From Coleophoma eucalyptorum (Eukaryota; Ascomycota; Leotiomycetes; Helotiales; Dermateaceae): a DNA stretch of 64,000 bases. The notes under the pieces are model-generated. The model searched no databases, had not been told where the DNA came from, and was given only the letters and a program-made list of their open reading frames with translations. Positions 34,476 through 46,587 of this stretch are shown piece by piece. The first letter of the stretch is position 1. Every line of letters starts with the position of its first letter. The DNA lies in contig JALRME010000002.1 in the NCBI GenBank assembly GCA_026120035.1, positions 62,001 through 126,000 on the forward strand, given 5' to 3'. The translations under genes and the position numbers were made by a program.

Positions 34476-37400
34476 CTTGCAGTGAAAGGGTGGGGATTTG
34501 GCAGGAGATAATGAAGGATTTCATGTTGAATTTCATTGATTAGACTTACATTTAGCCTCACGGCTTACATACAGATTGAACAACGTTGAGCATTCGCATG
34601 GATAGGAGTTATGGTTCCTGGGTCTGATTTTCATTGCATTGCGTTTGAGTTTATCAGCAAGGAGTATAGTACATTGCAGACGAGAAAACAATGGTCTGGG
34701 AATTTAGCATTATCAAATTGAATCGCATCGCTCTCAATTTCATTGATCAACTCTTAAACCGCCCCTAGGCCATTATCTTGTGAACTAATTGAAAATTAGC
34801 ACCATGAAGATGCAGTAGACAAATCGAAACTTGCTTCCTCTCCATTTCGTGATTGCAAATGCTGCCAGCCAAGCCTCCTGAACAAAGACACATCTAAGAC
34901 TTGGTTACTAAACGCGTAGTCTTGTGGCGAGACTAAAACGAGTTGTCTTACAATCCCAGAAAGGAAGCTTACTGAAATAAGTAAAGCGATCCAGTATACC
35001 GATACCTTTTTCACCACTGGACTTAATAAAGCCCCAGTATAGGGTAATCAATTAGTCGGTGCGACTACCTAACACTGCTCGACTTTTTCGCTTTATATAG
35101 CTCGACTTTCTGCATGTCGCCACATTTCAAGCTTTTAGGACTACAGGAGCTTACTAGTTCGATTTACATCTTATGTCAAGGAGCCTTTTTTTTGGCACAA
35201 CCCTTACCCTATAGATATTCCTTACGAACTGTTAAGCTTCACACTATCAGATGCGTGCCTCGTGACTTATATGAAAACGAGGCACACGAGAGCTCAGCAC
35301 GTTTTGATCTCCTCTTACATCTTAGTGCCCGCCAAACAATACGCCATCGACGGTGAGAACCACATTATCAATTACTGACCCCGATGGTATTCGTGGACGA
35401 AAAGTCTGTTGCACGTCTGGCAATCTATTTAGCGGTGGCTTTGACGGACCGGGCTCGCTACGGCCACTGCAAAAGGAGTGTCAGTTATTGAAAAGTGGAT
35501 ATCTGTTGCACGTCGTCCGTGTTCCGAATTCCTAGCGTAGGCTATCGCCATAGAGTGCTAGCTGTGGCTGCTGGACTTCCTGCTTCCTTAATGCGGCATT
35601 CTTTTGAGCTTGGTGTTGCACCCTGATCGCTAATCTTCGAGGCTTGGGCCATTTTAGTCCGCTTTGGGGTGTTAACTGCCAGGATTATTACGACGCAGCA
35701 GGGGGTATAATTGGGGATTTAATGGGTCAAGACGATCATTCGGTATAAATGCATGGATGTGATTCGTAGCTCAGCATATGATCAGACATCAGGGCATTCT
35801 AAGCACACCTTCATTTCCAAGTATGCTACATTATGATACGAGCACTCCCAATTCAGCTTCGATGGCCGAGTCTATACTTTAGAGACAAGGTTTCAAGAGA
35901 CCTCTCTTTTGTGAGGAGATTGAGAAAGCTCGATTTCTAGAGCAACATCGGTGATGGTACGGCAGAAATCTGAAGTGCTTTCTCCATGGAGTAAAATTTA
36001 CATACTGATAACTTCTGGGGATACACGAAAGTCTTAGTCTCAAAGCTGTCAGAGAAATGTTTTATTTCACAAAACAAACTTTTGCTGTCATGTGGAATTT
36101 CGTCGTCACTGTCTTATGACCGACTTCCACTGTTTGACAATTAAAGGCGCAGTCTCAGGAATAACTAAAGAGGGGTGAGAAAAGTTGAAACATAAAGGAC
36201 CTAGTTTGTGCTTAAAATTTGCTAGGACTATTTCAGGTATGTCCAACGACATGAAATTGGGTTGGCGCTTGGTACTAGAATACAGTTTTACTAGATCATT
36301 AATAGGGAGGTGGGAAAATCGTTCATAAGTGATTGAATTCCACCTGTTGTCCAAGGAGATGGGAGAACAGAACCCTGGTATAACTAACTACATAACTTGT
36401 GACTAGAATGCTACAGGTCCTTGTTTCTATAATGCTCCCTCATTTCCATGTGGATCTCATCGCATTGATTGTGTTTACGTATTTATTTTAATCTTGCGTT
36501 TTGACATGCCAAACTTATCAAATCGGGTCTTAAGTACCTCATTAATTTCATGGGCTGCTGGAGGACCACTTAAGATTACAATTGCACAGTTTTGTGATCC
36601 GGCATGTTTTTTCGGACCTTTAACCACTTGGGAGGCATATCCGAGCCAAAATTACAGTTTTGCTATACTACAAATTATTTCAACCACTGGGGGAGAAAAT
36701 TTGCAATCAAGGCTGAATATATGTTCTCTAGAGTGATTCCAATATGGAGAGAATAGAGTTCTGAGGAGAAAAATACTGTGTACAACACTAATTTTATAAT
36801 CAAGTTATGACGTAAAAAATACTTTCCTTGGCCACACTTGGCTCATCTCCAATCTAAATAGAGTATTTGGACTCTTCCATGTTAGCAAAATACCATAAAA
36901 CAAAAAACAAAGAATCCCTACCCAAAAATCATAGCTTCTCATAACGCCTTGGGTGGCATTATTGATGACTTTGAGCTTCAGTGGTCGTGAATTTCTGCTT
37001 CTGGACGGTTCCATAGTCGGCCTCATAAGTAAACGTAACTACTACTCACAGTCATAATCACCACCAATCCGCCTTCTTGTCTCTTCCAAATTCCTATTGA
37101 TTATTCGTCGTAAAAAGATGCACTCTACTCAACGTACAACCACCCTCATTCTTCTTAACATTAAGAGGACCAAGCTTGAAGATTTGGGTATGCGCCAGCG
37201 CATCCCGTGTCTGGTTTACTTAAGTTCAAAGCTTCCAATCGCACACACTCTTTAGAGCTACCAATGTCAGATCTGTCGATCTTCATCAAAAATTTTGAGG
37301 GTATCTCAGTGAGCATCAAATTGGGCATCATAACACAACCACTGGGATGCACAAAGAGGTCCTAGCTTGAGACTTCGGGAATTATTATCTATTTCTAATG

Positions 37401-38441
37401 AATTCGCTTCAGTCAGTACTACCAGTTCCATCTTCAGCGTACTATATTAACCATCTCTGTGTTCCGACCCAGCTTCTACAAAATCCAGAATTCCGATATA
37501 TCTTGTGCATACGGTTAAAAACTATGCTTGTAAACAGGAACAATCAGTACGCTGCAGCCCAGAAATGAGAGCCAAGCTATCGGGTTCAAACAGAATGTTT
37601 GTGACAATACATTCCAAATATGGAAAGCCGCCAAAGGGCGATCGTCCAGATGCAGAACACCTTTCAGGTCGTACGAGAGAAAGAAGGCGAACAGGCCGTG
37701 TTGTCGCTTTGATAGCGAATGAGTATTTCTACTTGCCATATGACGTCTGTGCATCACTGACATATTCTTTCTTTTTCTACTCTCAGGCCTCTTCTGAGTC
37801 GCCTCGTTTTCATTACTTTTTCTATCCACGATTCTACGGGGCATAGATTTTCAATCTCAATGGTCAGCGTCTGATGATGCTATCCCGAAAAATTTGTATT
37901 TGGGATGAAATAACAAATATCACTTTGCTACTCAGACAAAACGGTAGAGTACATGTACAAATTCATTCTACACCTGCTGTTTCCGACATTTGTACTCTTA
38001 GACATAAATACAAAGTCCCGGGAAACTGGTCCAAGAGCTGCTATCATTAGGATCTTTGGAATTTGGAATCTGCTCAATAAATTCTCTCATGTCTCGAACA
38101 TGCGCCTATGATCTTCCCTCTCGCAAGCCGAGTGAGCATCACAAAACTGTGACAGAAGTATCTAGCAAAGGGGGATCCACCATTCTTTTATCTGATGTTG
38201 GCAATTACTCTCCAGTTCTAATCAGCGGCAAGAGCTCGCTCGTAATCCGGTTTATTTGAGAGAACCGTGTTCGTCGGCAATGTGGTGTGGTGGAAAGCTT
38301 CTCCAATATCAACTTTCTGTTGGAGGGCTTCTGCAAGTAACAATCCTTGGCCCATAGATCTGCCTATACGAGCTCCTTATCATCTCTGGTAATTGTAGCA
38401 GTGTCGAAAATTCAAAATTCAAGTGACACTTCCCCGGCAAA
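34476..38441. other. Gene-poor relic region
   Basis: Four kilobases with only fragmentary frames. AT-rich frames at 36106-36354, 36805-37026 and 37161-37352 (minus) and 37515-37844 (minus, ATG at 37844) have some protein-like stretches but no joinable exon set. The segment 35100-35540 contains two copies of the motif seen in the 17-kb repeat array. This looks like decayed mobile or duplicated DNA. Confidence 0.4.
35408..35517 (-). repeat. Dispersed copies of the GACGTGCAACA motif
   Basis: TGTTGCACGTC occurs at 35408-35418 and TGTTGCACGTCGTC at 35504-35517, i.e. GACGTGCAACA and GACGACGTGCAACA on the minus strand. They are 96 bp apart, which is the spacing found in the array at 16.9-18.3 kb. 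The left block is only weakly visible. Confidence 0.55.
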
Positions 38442-38804
38442 CTATGTACCCTCTGCACTATGACAAGGCGACTCCTGCCTTCCAATGCCTAGGTGCAATT
38501 TTTCCATCACCCAGGACCACGTTGTGTCATTGTAGATTGTCTTCACATGCTCAGTAGTAGTCGTAGCACCAGCCATTATCCCAAAAATTGTACATGGTTG
38601 TTCGCGACTAAGTATCCGGCAAGAATTATACGCTATAACTGCGCTTCCCAAGCCATAGACGATGATTGATTGAACCGCATTGCCGGCTTTGAAAGCTGTC
38701 ACGGATGGATTGGAAGGCATGCAAGAGTTGAAGTGTTTGGAAGCTGCTGAAAACCCGGCGAGGAAGAGGAGGTGGAAGAAGAAGTATGATGAGTTCAAAT
38801 GCAT
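38442..38804 (-). CDS. Candidate small secreted protein
   Basis: Frame of 120 residues from the ATG at 38804. The N-terminus (MHLNSSYFFFHLLFLAGFSA, then ASKHF) has the shape of a cleavable signal peptide. The mature part is about 98 residues with four cysteines and no further long membrane segment, apart from a mildly hydrophobic VIYGLG/AVIAY-type region. Size, signal peptide and cysteines fit the loose class of fungal small secreted proteins, some of which are effectors, but I recognise no family. Introns were not needed. Confidence 0.45.
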   Translation of the reverse strand: MHLNSSYFFFHLLFLAGFSAASKHFNSCMPSNPSVTAFKAGNAVQSIIVYGLGSAVIAYNSCRILSREQPCTIFGIMAGATTTTEHVKTIYNDTTWSWVMEKLHLGIGRQESPCHSAEGT

Positions 38805-39599
38805 CTTTCTCTCCAAATTGTAAGCGGTCCAGATTGGTTTTGCGACGCTCTTCAAGTGCAGAGCAGCGCTAGGTATTAGAGGAGACTGAATGACAATAAA
38901 GCCTTCTATATTTATTAATGGAGATATGTCGCGATGTGAGGACGGTTTATCAGTGTGGTAGCGAAAGAGAGAGTATCGTGGTAAGCGCTGGTTAGTAATT
39001 TAGTGGAGTTTCAGGGGCTGCGTTATGCTTAAATTAAGTAGGTACTTGCTGCGGTTAGGTGCTGACAGCGGGTAACTTACACCCTACTTTATATGCCTCC
39101 TCTAACAAAGACTGTGGTATATACAGGTCTTTCTGCTCTGCTGCGCCCGCTAATTCAGCGCATACTTTTTCCATATATTCAGGTTAATCTTTCAAATATA
39201 TCCTGGTACATTTATAGCCTCTTCAGCATAACACGTTGGTTCAAGTCTAGATCTTTGATGCCCATAGTCTGTTCAGTCCGTTCGGTATAATGGATGGGTC
39301 GTGAGCCTCATAATAGGTACATTGCTTATTGACCTTGGTGGCTGAATTATTAGGCTTAGTTAGTCTTGCAAATACAGCTTCGCCATAGCAGGCCCTGATA
39401 TAAATCATCTTTAAATGTATTATTACACCAAAGGCGTGCGGTCCAAATCTGGATCCCGCAATCTCGACACTCGAGAACCCAGGTACGAAAGGATAATCGA
39501 TAGCCATCTATGCCGTCGAAGTGGTATTTAAAACATACTATGCCTGTCAATCCTCGCACCAAGGCATGCCGTCGGCTTGGGCAACTGCCCAAATCTTGC

Positions 39600-40164
39600 T
39601 GAAGTTGCACAGGCATTACCGCAATTATTTACTCGGTCGTTCAAAATAAGGGTACGAGAGCACAAAATACTCGTCGGGGAGATGAATCTGCACTTGCCAC
39701 TATGCTCGCTGAGCAGTTCAAAGCCGATGGTACTGAGTACGAGAGCATATCACCAATGGAAGTATCAAAGAGGGATGCTTCTTACAGCAATGGAACGGAT
39801 GGCAATGGCACATAAGTGCTGGATCGTTGAGTATCACGGGTCTTCAGTATGCCAGTGGAATGTTGGACTCAATTGTCACCACGCAAAGCGATGGCACAGG
39901 TCATGTCTTTGTCAGCCCTACATTAGCCAATTGCTATGCCCTCTAAGCGTCGAGATGGAGCTCGTTTTAAGATCAATTACCCCGCATCAAATATGCATCC
40001 AGCATACCAAGAGGCTCAGCAATGACCTTGCCAATGGCATCGCAAGCAACTGGGCTGTTCGGGTAGACAATGATGGAATCAATGAACTCATCGGAACTAC
40101 TGGTGTTACACAGCCTAATCTCGAAAAGATTGGCCTTTGCATAATAGAGTACGGAGATAACTAG
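39600..40164 (+). pseudogene. Frameshifted remnant of an unknown protein gene
   Basis: Good protein-like sequence runs through successive frames. The first segment is DESALATMLAEQFKADGTEY and onward to a TAA at about 39814. After a +1 shift comes SAGSLSITGLQYASGMLDSI and onward to a TAA at about 39944. After another shift comes RFKINYPASNMHPAYQEA, and then in a third frame LANGIASNWAVRVDNDGINE, followed by LIGTTGVTQPNLEKIGLCII and a TAG at 40164. No GT-AG introns bridge the breaks, so at least two or three indels have disabled the gene. The family is not recognised. The antisense frame over the same DNA is a shadow. Confidence 0.5.
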
Positions 40165-40454
40165 GAGAATGCGGATATCTACGGGATGTTCGGAAACAGT
40201 GACGATGAGCTGAATGTTTGATGATATGACTCTAGTGGAGAGGTCGACGAAGGATAGATATCGCAATGCTCGTGGTAGTTTGAATGTGGTGTGTTTTACT
40301 TTTTTGAATTGAGAAGGATGGCCTACAATACAACCATCTGGTCTAGTAATCGAAACTTTCTGCAATACTAGAATGCTTGCATCAAATCAACCTTCTTCCA
40401 CAACTATGGGGAGGTGGCGTCCGGGTCGGCTTTGTTCTACTCCCTAATCAAAGC

Positions 40455-41161
40455 CTACTTTGACTCCTCCTTATCTGCAGCAAGTATACTCTCCACCTTA
40501 CTGACTTTCTCCGAGAAGTGCTGTTTCTTGTCTGTTCTGTATAGGTGTTGGTGAGTAAAATAAAGTAATGGTCGGTAAAAGGGAGTTACCTCGTTCCAGC
40601 CCGGATGTCCGTTTGGACCCTCAATACTCCATTCTGGTGGACCAATGTGTGTGCTTGACCAATCAAACGCATCACATCATCCCATGATCCCTCTGAAGGT
40701 AGACACTTAGCATTGCTCTTTATATGAAATAGAGTCACGTGCTCAGACGGATGTTGTACCCGATGTATCAGAAAGAGTTTTTGGAAAGGGGAGTGAACAT
40801 ACCAACAGTAGTTCCGGCAGAATGCATAGAGTAGCTGAGACCGCTAGCCTTCATCAGCCTCTGCACAGCAGCAACCTCGTTCGAGACCGAGGCAGTAGGA
40901 GTGCCGATCTAACATTGGTCAGATGAGATTAACCCAAGCTCTTCCCGCAAATTCCATGGATGCGTACCGGGATCTATCAGAAGATGAGCTGTTAGCTGAC
41001 GTTCCGAGGGACAGCAGTTCCAGAGCTGCAACCACGAGGTGGCTTGAGCTTTGCGTACACGTAGGTTGGGTAATCTGGGAAGGGAGATTAGGTTGGGATG
41101 AACTCACGAGGCAGAAATCTGCAACGCACGCTGGCGGAGTTGGAAGGGTTGAGTAGTCCAT
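40455..41161 (-). CDS. Thiamine-binding protein, UPF0045/MTH1187 family
   Basis: Four small exons join in phase to 114 residues: 41108-41161, 40803-40908, 40590-40692, 40455-40536. Introns are 199, 110 and 53 bp with GTGAGT, GTATGT and GTAACT donors. The protein shows the whole family signature: VADFCL near the N-terminus, [60 protein letters not shown], then RAGTRTDKKQ. The family forms a ferredoxin-like fold, assembles as tetramers and binds thiamine in studied members; yeast has one homologue of obscure role. It is most likely cytosolic. The protein is full length for the family. The first exon junction reads CL-IGT where relatives often have CL-x-P-IGT, so that splice could be off by two codons. 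Confidence 0.88.
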
Positions 41162-42861
41162 GCTTTGGTTTCACGAACAGAATTAGATGCTGCTGCTGCG
41201 TGTGGTGCTGGATTTGTGAGCCGGTTTGCGGAAGGATTGTGACGCAATTTACTTGGGATCCGATAAGTCACGTGGTTTACTAGATATGGATTGCCCCTGA
41301 AAACATCGATGTATTGTCTGCCGTGTTGAGGAATTGAATCTAAACCTAAGCTTCGTCCCATGTGAGAGTATGATTTGCCTCAGGTCTTAACCCCCTTTCT
41401 GTTGCATGAGGCGGTTGGTACAATACCAGATACGCGCAGTCTTTTACGGATAACAGGACTTACCAAGACAGAATATCGCACCATAACTTGTCATTCGTCC
41501 GAGCTCTCAATCAACAAGAAAGGAGTTTGCTTGTTTTTACACCGATGTAAACAAAAAAAATCTTGTTTTAAAGATGTACTCGGATTATTTTTCATGAATT
41601 TACCAGGCAGTGGATGAGGATACAATACTTAGCCGAGTCACTTTTCCAGGACGAATAAATGTTCATCTCTATTATTTGACCGCCACTGATAATCAAGAGC
41701 ACGTAAAAGACGGGAATCAGCCTTCATCCATTCTCTTCCGAGGTACTTTCTTGCTGAAGAACATTTCATGTTTGGAAAATATCTCCCATAGCCCACTTGC
41801 AACCTGGTGTTTGTCCTGTAGCGCGAGCCGAAATGCACTTGCGCCTTGCAATGACCAAATATCCTTAATTTGCCGGTTCCAAATAGGCTTAAAAAAAACA
41901 TTGATCATACATACCTCACATAGAACCCCGCAACCCGAGTGTGGCAACTGGTAAGAAACCGATTCCTAGTTTGATCTTGACCACCCAAAGTTTCTAGATC
42001 TCACCCCCTCATTTCTGCAAAACATGCATGCCGCAGTTCCAGTAATGGCGTCGGACCTTTAGAGTTACTCACGAGCACAACCAACTAACGACAAGGCCTG
42101 TCCCGCGAAGTAAGATTTTTTTTGGATTGATCAGATAAATCTTGATCTACTTGAAACGACAGCTCGTGCAACGGTTTTCTCTGTCGCCTAATATACGGTC
42201 TGGTCAGGCGTGTCTTACCGTTTAGAATAATCCAGAAACGGGCCCTATCTTGTTGTTCAAGCTTTCGAATTGCCGGTAGGGGCGTGTCTCTACCAGTACT
42301 CAAATCAACTCCCAGCCAATCGCATCTAACGTCGCCACGTTGTAGTCGCCGATCCCAGGGGGCTTGGGTTTGAAAAAAGCTTATGGTATTAGGTGCTGCA
42401 TGCAGAGAACCACATTATCATCCTATGCCCTTGTTATCCATGTCTGTCGACTGACTTAGGCTTCTGCTCTATTTCCACAGCGTCCTTGAATTTGTGAGTT
42501 GGCACTTTCCACTTGGTAGTCTAAGGTCTTGCAGTTCTGGAGCATAGCCTCGATACTCGGCTGTCTGAAGTAGAAGATGTTTGTAATACCATTCCTCGTA
42601 TTCCTCGGCTGAATCCGATGTTTACGGGAAGATTGTCTTGCTTCGAGTCGATCCTTGGCAAGATGCATGTGTATACACGGCAAGATGTACTTCTTGCGTC
42701 GAAGCTGGGCACTTGAGTACAGCCCAAAAATATATATAAAGCGTCTTTCATTTGAGAACCAGAAACTACTCCAGCCTCACCTCATCCATTCATTCTCATT
42801 CTATCGTTACTACTAAACAAGCTCGTCAGCAAGAACTTAAAACCCACATTATTTTATCAAA
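41162..42861. other. Intergenic, no gene recognised
   Basis: Short frames only. A minus-strand frame at 41717-41947 has a stretch resembling a worn ankyrin repeat (GASAFRLALQDKHQVASGLW) but no ATG and no partner repeats. An isolated ATCAGATAA lies at 42130-42138, far from any iron gene. The right end is the cutinase promoter. Confidence 0.4.
42731..42740 (+). promoter_or_regulatory. TATA box of the cutinase gene
   Basis: TATATATAAA, 122 bp upstream of the cutinase ATG, followed by a CT-rich leader and an adenine-rich context (ATCAAA) right before the ATG. A strong TATA box fits an inducible secreted-enzyme gene. Confidence 0.55.
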
Positions 42862-43656
42862 ATGTATTTCCACACCTCAATCCTCGCTCTCTTCCTAGCT
42901 GCCTCCAGCTCAGCAACTCCCCTCACTCAAGGCACTCGCCGCCAGCTGGCAACCTCTACCACTGAGAACGATCTCACTGACGGCTCAGGCTGCAAAGCCG
43001 TAACCGTGATCTTTGCACGCGGTACTACCGAAGGCGGGAATGTGGGATCGGTCGCTGGACCTCCCTTCTTTTCAGCCCTTGCCTCGAGCATCGGCGCTGG
43101 CAATTTGGCTGTTCAGGGTGTCGACTATGCAGCTGACGTAGCAGGATTTTTGGCGGGAGGTGATTCCACTGGGAGTGCCTTGATGGCTCAACTTGTGAGC
43201 CAGGCGCAGACTCAATGCCCAAGTACCAAGATTGTCATGAGCGGATATAGTCAGGGTGGGCAGCTTGTTCACAATGCTGCCAAGGCATTGTCATCTACTG
43301 AGGCAGCTGCTGTTAGTGCTGGTGAGTGAATGATATTTCCCTCACATCCCACCTATAGCTTTGATTTCTGATACAAAAGAAACCGCTACTCATCAACCAT
43401 TTGTGTTTAGTTGTTATTTTCGGAGACCCAGACAATGGGGAGGCTGTTGGCAGCATTTCTTCCTCAGATGTTCTCGTCATCTGCCACGCGGGAGACGACA
43501 TCTGCGCCCATGGAGATTCTATCTTGGCTCCTCACTTGACTGTAAGTTCCCATATAATTGCAAGAGATGTGAAGACGAGGTTTGCTAACCTTGGATGTGC
43601 AGTACGGTCAGGACGCTGGCACAGCAGCCAGCTTTGTTGCCAAGCTTGTCGGTTAA
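42862..43656 (+). CDS. Cutinase (carbohydrate esterase family 5)
   Basis: Three exons (42862-43321, 43411-43541, 43603-43656) give 214 residues, the normal cutinase length. The two introns (89 and 61 bp) have GTGAGT and GTAAGT donors. An N-terminal signal peptide ends near residue 18. The oxyanion-hole region FARGTTEGGNVG lies near 51-62. The catalytic triad is Ser130 (GYSQG), Asp182 (CHAGDDIC) and His195 (APHLTYG), and the four family cysteines are at 44, 119, 178 and 185. The enzyme is secreted and hydrolyses ester bonds of plant cutin; acetylxylan esterases share the same fold and motif, but the C-terminal DxxC...PHLTYG spacing favours cutinase. It fits a plant-associated or saprotrophic life style. 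The gene is intact. Confidence 0.93.
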
Positions 43657-44854
43657 GTAAGGATGTTGTTAGGGGTCAGCCTATGGGGTCAGCCTAACGT
43701 GTAGCTTTGCACGCTTCGACCTAGGGGCCTTGGCCTTTCTAGGCATGCTGTGTCGGGCGGTGACGGGCTGAGGATCACTGAGATACATGGCTCGTCTTTG
43801 TAGTATCTCTGTGGTTCTCGCTCGGAGTGAGACAGGAGGGGCGCTCTTAACCCTCCCTGGTGGAGATTGGGTTATATTCGAATACATATTGTTTTGTTTC
43901 TCTTGTTTCTATAGGTAGCTACCTCTGCAATCGATCCGGATTCGTGTACACCTCCATTCCTGTGCGCTTATGTCCAAGGCTCTATATCTCAAGAAGAGAA
44001 TGCGCTATTGGGCTGGCATACCACGAAAGTTCTGAGCCGGTATAAGAGAGCATCGTCGACTCGCTCGAATCAGCTAGGCCAAATCGGCTCGTGACATTAG
44101 ATTGTGGTCGTCGTCGTCGCTGTCGTCGTCGTCGGCCAGGCCAAGCCGCTGCTGTACTTTCGGTTAATTGTCCGGGACTTGTCTGCCTGGCACCAAAAAT
44201 AGAAGCGCCGGGAGATTTCCGCCGGTAGCGTCCAGCGCACTTCAGCCCACCACTCTCCAACCTCCTTCCAGCCTTTCCGACCTGCAAGACTTTTGATCTT
44301 CAGCCTCCTCGTGCTCGAGACGTTGCACGCCACATATGATGCTCTTGCATGGGTTTCCCTTCATGCCACCCGTTTCATCATTGCTGACTGGAATCCCCAT
44401 TCGACGGCTCTTGACCAAATCGATCCACACTGCACTGTACATCTTGACTGCGCGCTGACGACGATGGATCAGGCCAGTGGGGGCGCAGTCATCAATACGA
44501 ATCACTGCCCGCCGTCGCTACAGCCTCCAGGGGCCTAGCTCCTTCTCCATGTCATGAATTGTTATTCTTATCCTCGTCTTCTCCATAATACTCCAAGCCC
44601 CTTCTTTTCGACACTCCTGATCCATTCATCTTGGCTTTTTTTTCCTGTTTACTTATTAACTCTGGCTCCCGGGCCAAAGCAGTATCCGTTCGTTCTTGTT
44701 CCTCTTTTCTCACCTCACGAACCTGCTTACATCGCTTACATCAGTTGCTTGTTTCGATATTGCCACCACTCGTTGGCACTATTGTACTTAAAAAAAGGAA
44801 GGATTCCTCCCATCTCAATTGCAAGCGCATTTGTTCAGACGATACCAATTCGAC
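43657..44854. other. Intergenic with a GTC repeat
   Basis: This 1.2-kb gap contains a (GTC)n microsatellite at 44107-44134 and a long pyrimidine-rich leader (44540-44850) before the PLC-like gene. Minus-strand frames near 43700-43890 are basic but have no supporting context. No gene is called. Confidence 0.45.
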
Positions 44855-46078
44855 ATGTTACCATCATTCCTAGTGGCCTCAGTGGCCTTCTTCGCCATTG
44901 GTGCACAGGCTATTCCTCAACAAGGTGGTGGAGGATCAGGTTTTGGCTCCGGTTCTGGCTCAGGAGGACAATCAGAGGCTTCAAGCTCCACTTCTTCCTA
45001 TGCTGCCTCCTCGACAACTGCAACAGCCGCAGTTACCGTTTCCCAAGCCGCAGTCGCTACTAGCACGGTAGCATGCAATAACTCTCCAGATTTGTGCAAT
45101 CGCAATTACAACAACATTACGCATATGGGTGCTCACGATGCAGCCTTCCTTCGCGACGCTTCAACGGATTACACCGTATCCGGCAACCAATTTTACAATG
45201 CAACCATTGCTTTAAGTGCAGGTATTCGATTGATTCAAGCACAAGTACACAACTCGAGCGGGACATTAGAGCTATGCCATACTAGCTGCTCGCTACTTGA
45301 TGGAGGAAGTTTGGAGACTTTTTTGACGGAGATCAAGACGTGGATGGATAACAACGCCAATGAAGTTGTAACACTCCTACTAGTCAACAGCGACGACCTC
45401 GAAGCCTCAGAATTTGGCTCTGTCTTCAGCAGTTCCGGAATCTCAAAATATGGATACACACCATCCAGCACATCAGCAATGAGCACCTGGCCTACTCTCC
45501 AAACCCTGATCGACGCCGATACCCGTTTGGTCACCTTCATCGCCTCCATCACCTACTCATCAACTTATTCTTACCTCCTTCCCGAATTTAGCTACGTCTT
45601 CGAGACAGCATACGGCGTTTCCTCCCTTGATGGCTTCAACTGTACCCTTGACCGTCCATCCACTGTCTCATCAGCCAGCAGTGGAATCTCCTCCGGATAC
45701 ATGGGCTTGATTAACCACTTCGCCGACACAGCCGAGGCATTGGGCATTACGATTCCAGACGTCAATGATATTCAGACAACCAACAGTCCGGAGACCAACG
45801 TCACTGGGTCTCTCGGAACCCACGGCGAGCTCTGCAACAGCGAGTGGGGCGAGAAACCCACATTCATCTTGGTTGATTTCTGGAATGTCGGCCCTGCTAT
45901 CACCGCTGCTGACAACTTGAACGGCATCACTGCCACAGGTCGAACTTCGGTTAGCACTGCAATTCTTTCGTCAAGCTCGAGTAGCAGTATGGCTGCTGCG
46001 GGTATGAATCTAAATGGACGCAACGTTGCTGCTGTAGCGTTGGCCGCGGTTGCTCTTGGTAACTTTTTCTTGTTATGA
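44855..46078 (+). CDS. GPI-anchored PLC-like phosphodiesterase
   Basis: Single frame, 407 residues from the ATG at 44855; the frame is open upstream only via TTG. A signal peptide (MLPSFLVASVAFFAIGAQA) is followed by a Gly/Ser-rich linker with GSGSGSG repeats and a Ser/Thr/Ala stretch. The catalytic-type domain begins near residue 75: NITHMGAHDAAF (His90/His94 region), then ELCHTSC and TEIKTWMDNNANEVVTLLLV, matching the TIM-barrel PI-PLC X-like fungal family. The last 25 residues are hydrophobic after a Ser-rich, small-residue region, the pattern of a GPI-attachment signal. The protein should sit on the outer face of the plasma membrane or in the wall. Bacterial-type relatives cleave phosphoinositides, but the substrate of the fungal members is not established. 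Several N-glycosylation sequons are present. Confidence 0.85.
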   Translation: MLPSFLVASVAFFAIGAQAIPQQGGGGSGFGSGSGSGGQSEASSSTSSYAASSTTATAAVTVSQAAVATSTVACNNSPDLCNRNYNNITHMGAHDAAFLRDASTDYTVSGNQFYNATIALSAGIRLIQAQVHNSSGTLELCHTSCSLLDGGSLETFLTEIKTWMDNNANEVVTLLLVNSDDLEASEFGSVFSSSGISKYGYTPSSTSAMSTWPTLQTLIDADTRLVTFIASITYSSTYSYLLPEFSYVFETAYGVSSLDGFNCTLDRPSTVSSASSGISSGYMGLINHFADTAEALGITIPDVNDIQTTNSPETNVTGSLGTHGELCNSEWGEKPTFILVDFWNVGPAITAADNLNGITATGRTSVSTAILSSSSSSSMAAAGMNLNGRNVAAVALAAVALGNFFLL

Positions 46079-46587
46079 GACCATTTACTGAGTTCTATGT
46101 ATGAACATTCTTATCTACTTTGTCATTTTTATAGCGATCATAGCGACGGCGTTTATTTGGGCTGTTTGGGTTGCATCAGGAATGACTACCTCACTCTTTT
46201 GAGTGAGAGAAAAGCGTGCATAGATTTGGATATGCAGCTTTTGGATAGTGCGCCTTCTTGGGCCATGGGCGGCGTACAATCCATAAAAACTATAGACAAA
46301 CCACCATGTCAATAAAGACATGCCCTGGAAAGGCAGAAATAGAAGAAATTTACCATTAAAAAGTATTTGTCTGAATTTTCTTCGGTGCCTTCAATACATA
46401 AAGAACTCTTTCATAATACAATTTCACACGTCAAGGATAAGTGAGATGATTCTGTAAGTAATATTATTGGTGGATACTGATTCTACAGTCGACAGCTCAG
46501 AGCTTAAGTCGCGTATTTTTTTCTTCCTTTCGAATCTCCTCCAACCGATCATAATAGGCACGACCACCTATGTCGAATACCTTACAA

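Noticed and set aside
36106..37352. Possible multi-exon minus-strand gene from three AT-rich frames
   Set aside because: The frames could not be joined with sensible splice sites and matching phase, and the composition is that of AT-rich DNA.
41717..41947. Ankyrin-repeat-like minus-strand frame
   Set aside because: Only one weak repeat-like stretch, no ATG, no neighbouring repeats; kept only as a remark on the intergenic entry.
42130..42138. ATCAGATAA site upstream of the cutinase
   Set aside because: About 720 bp from a gene with no iron role; best explained by chance.
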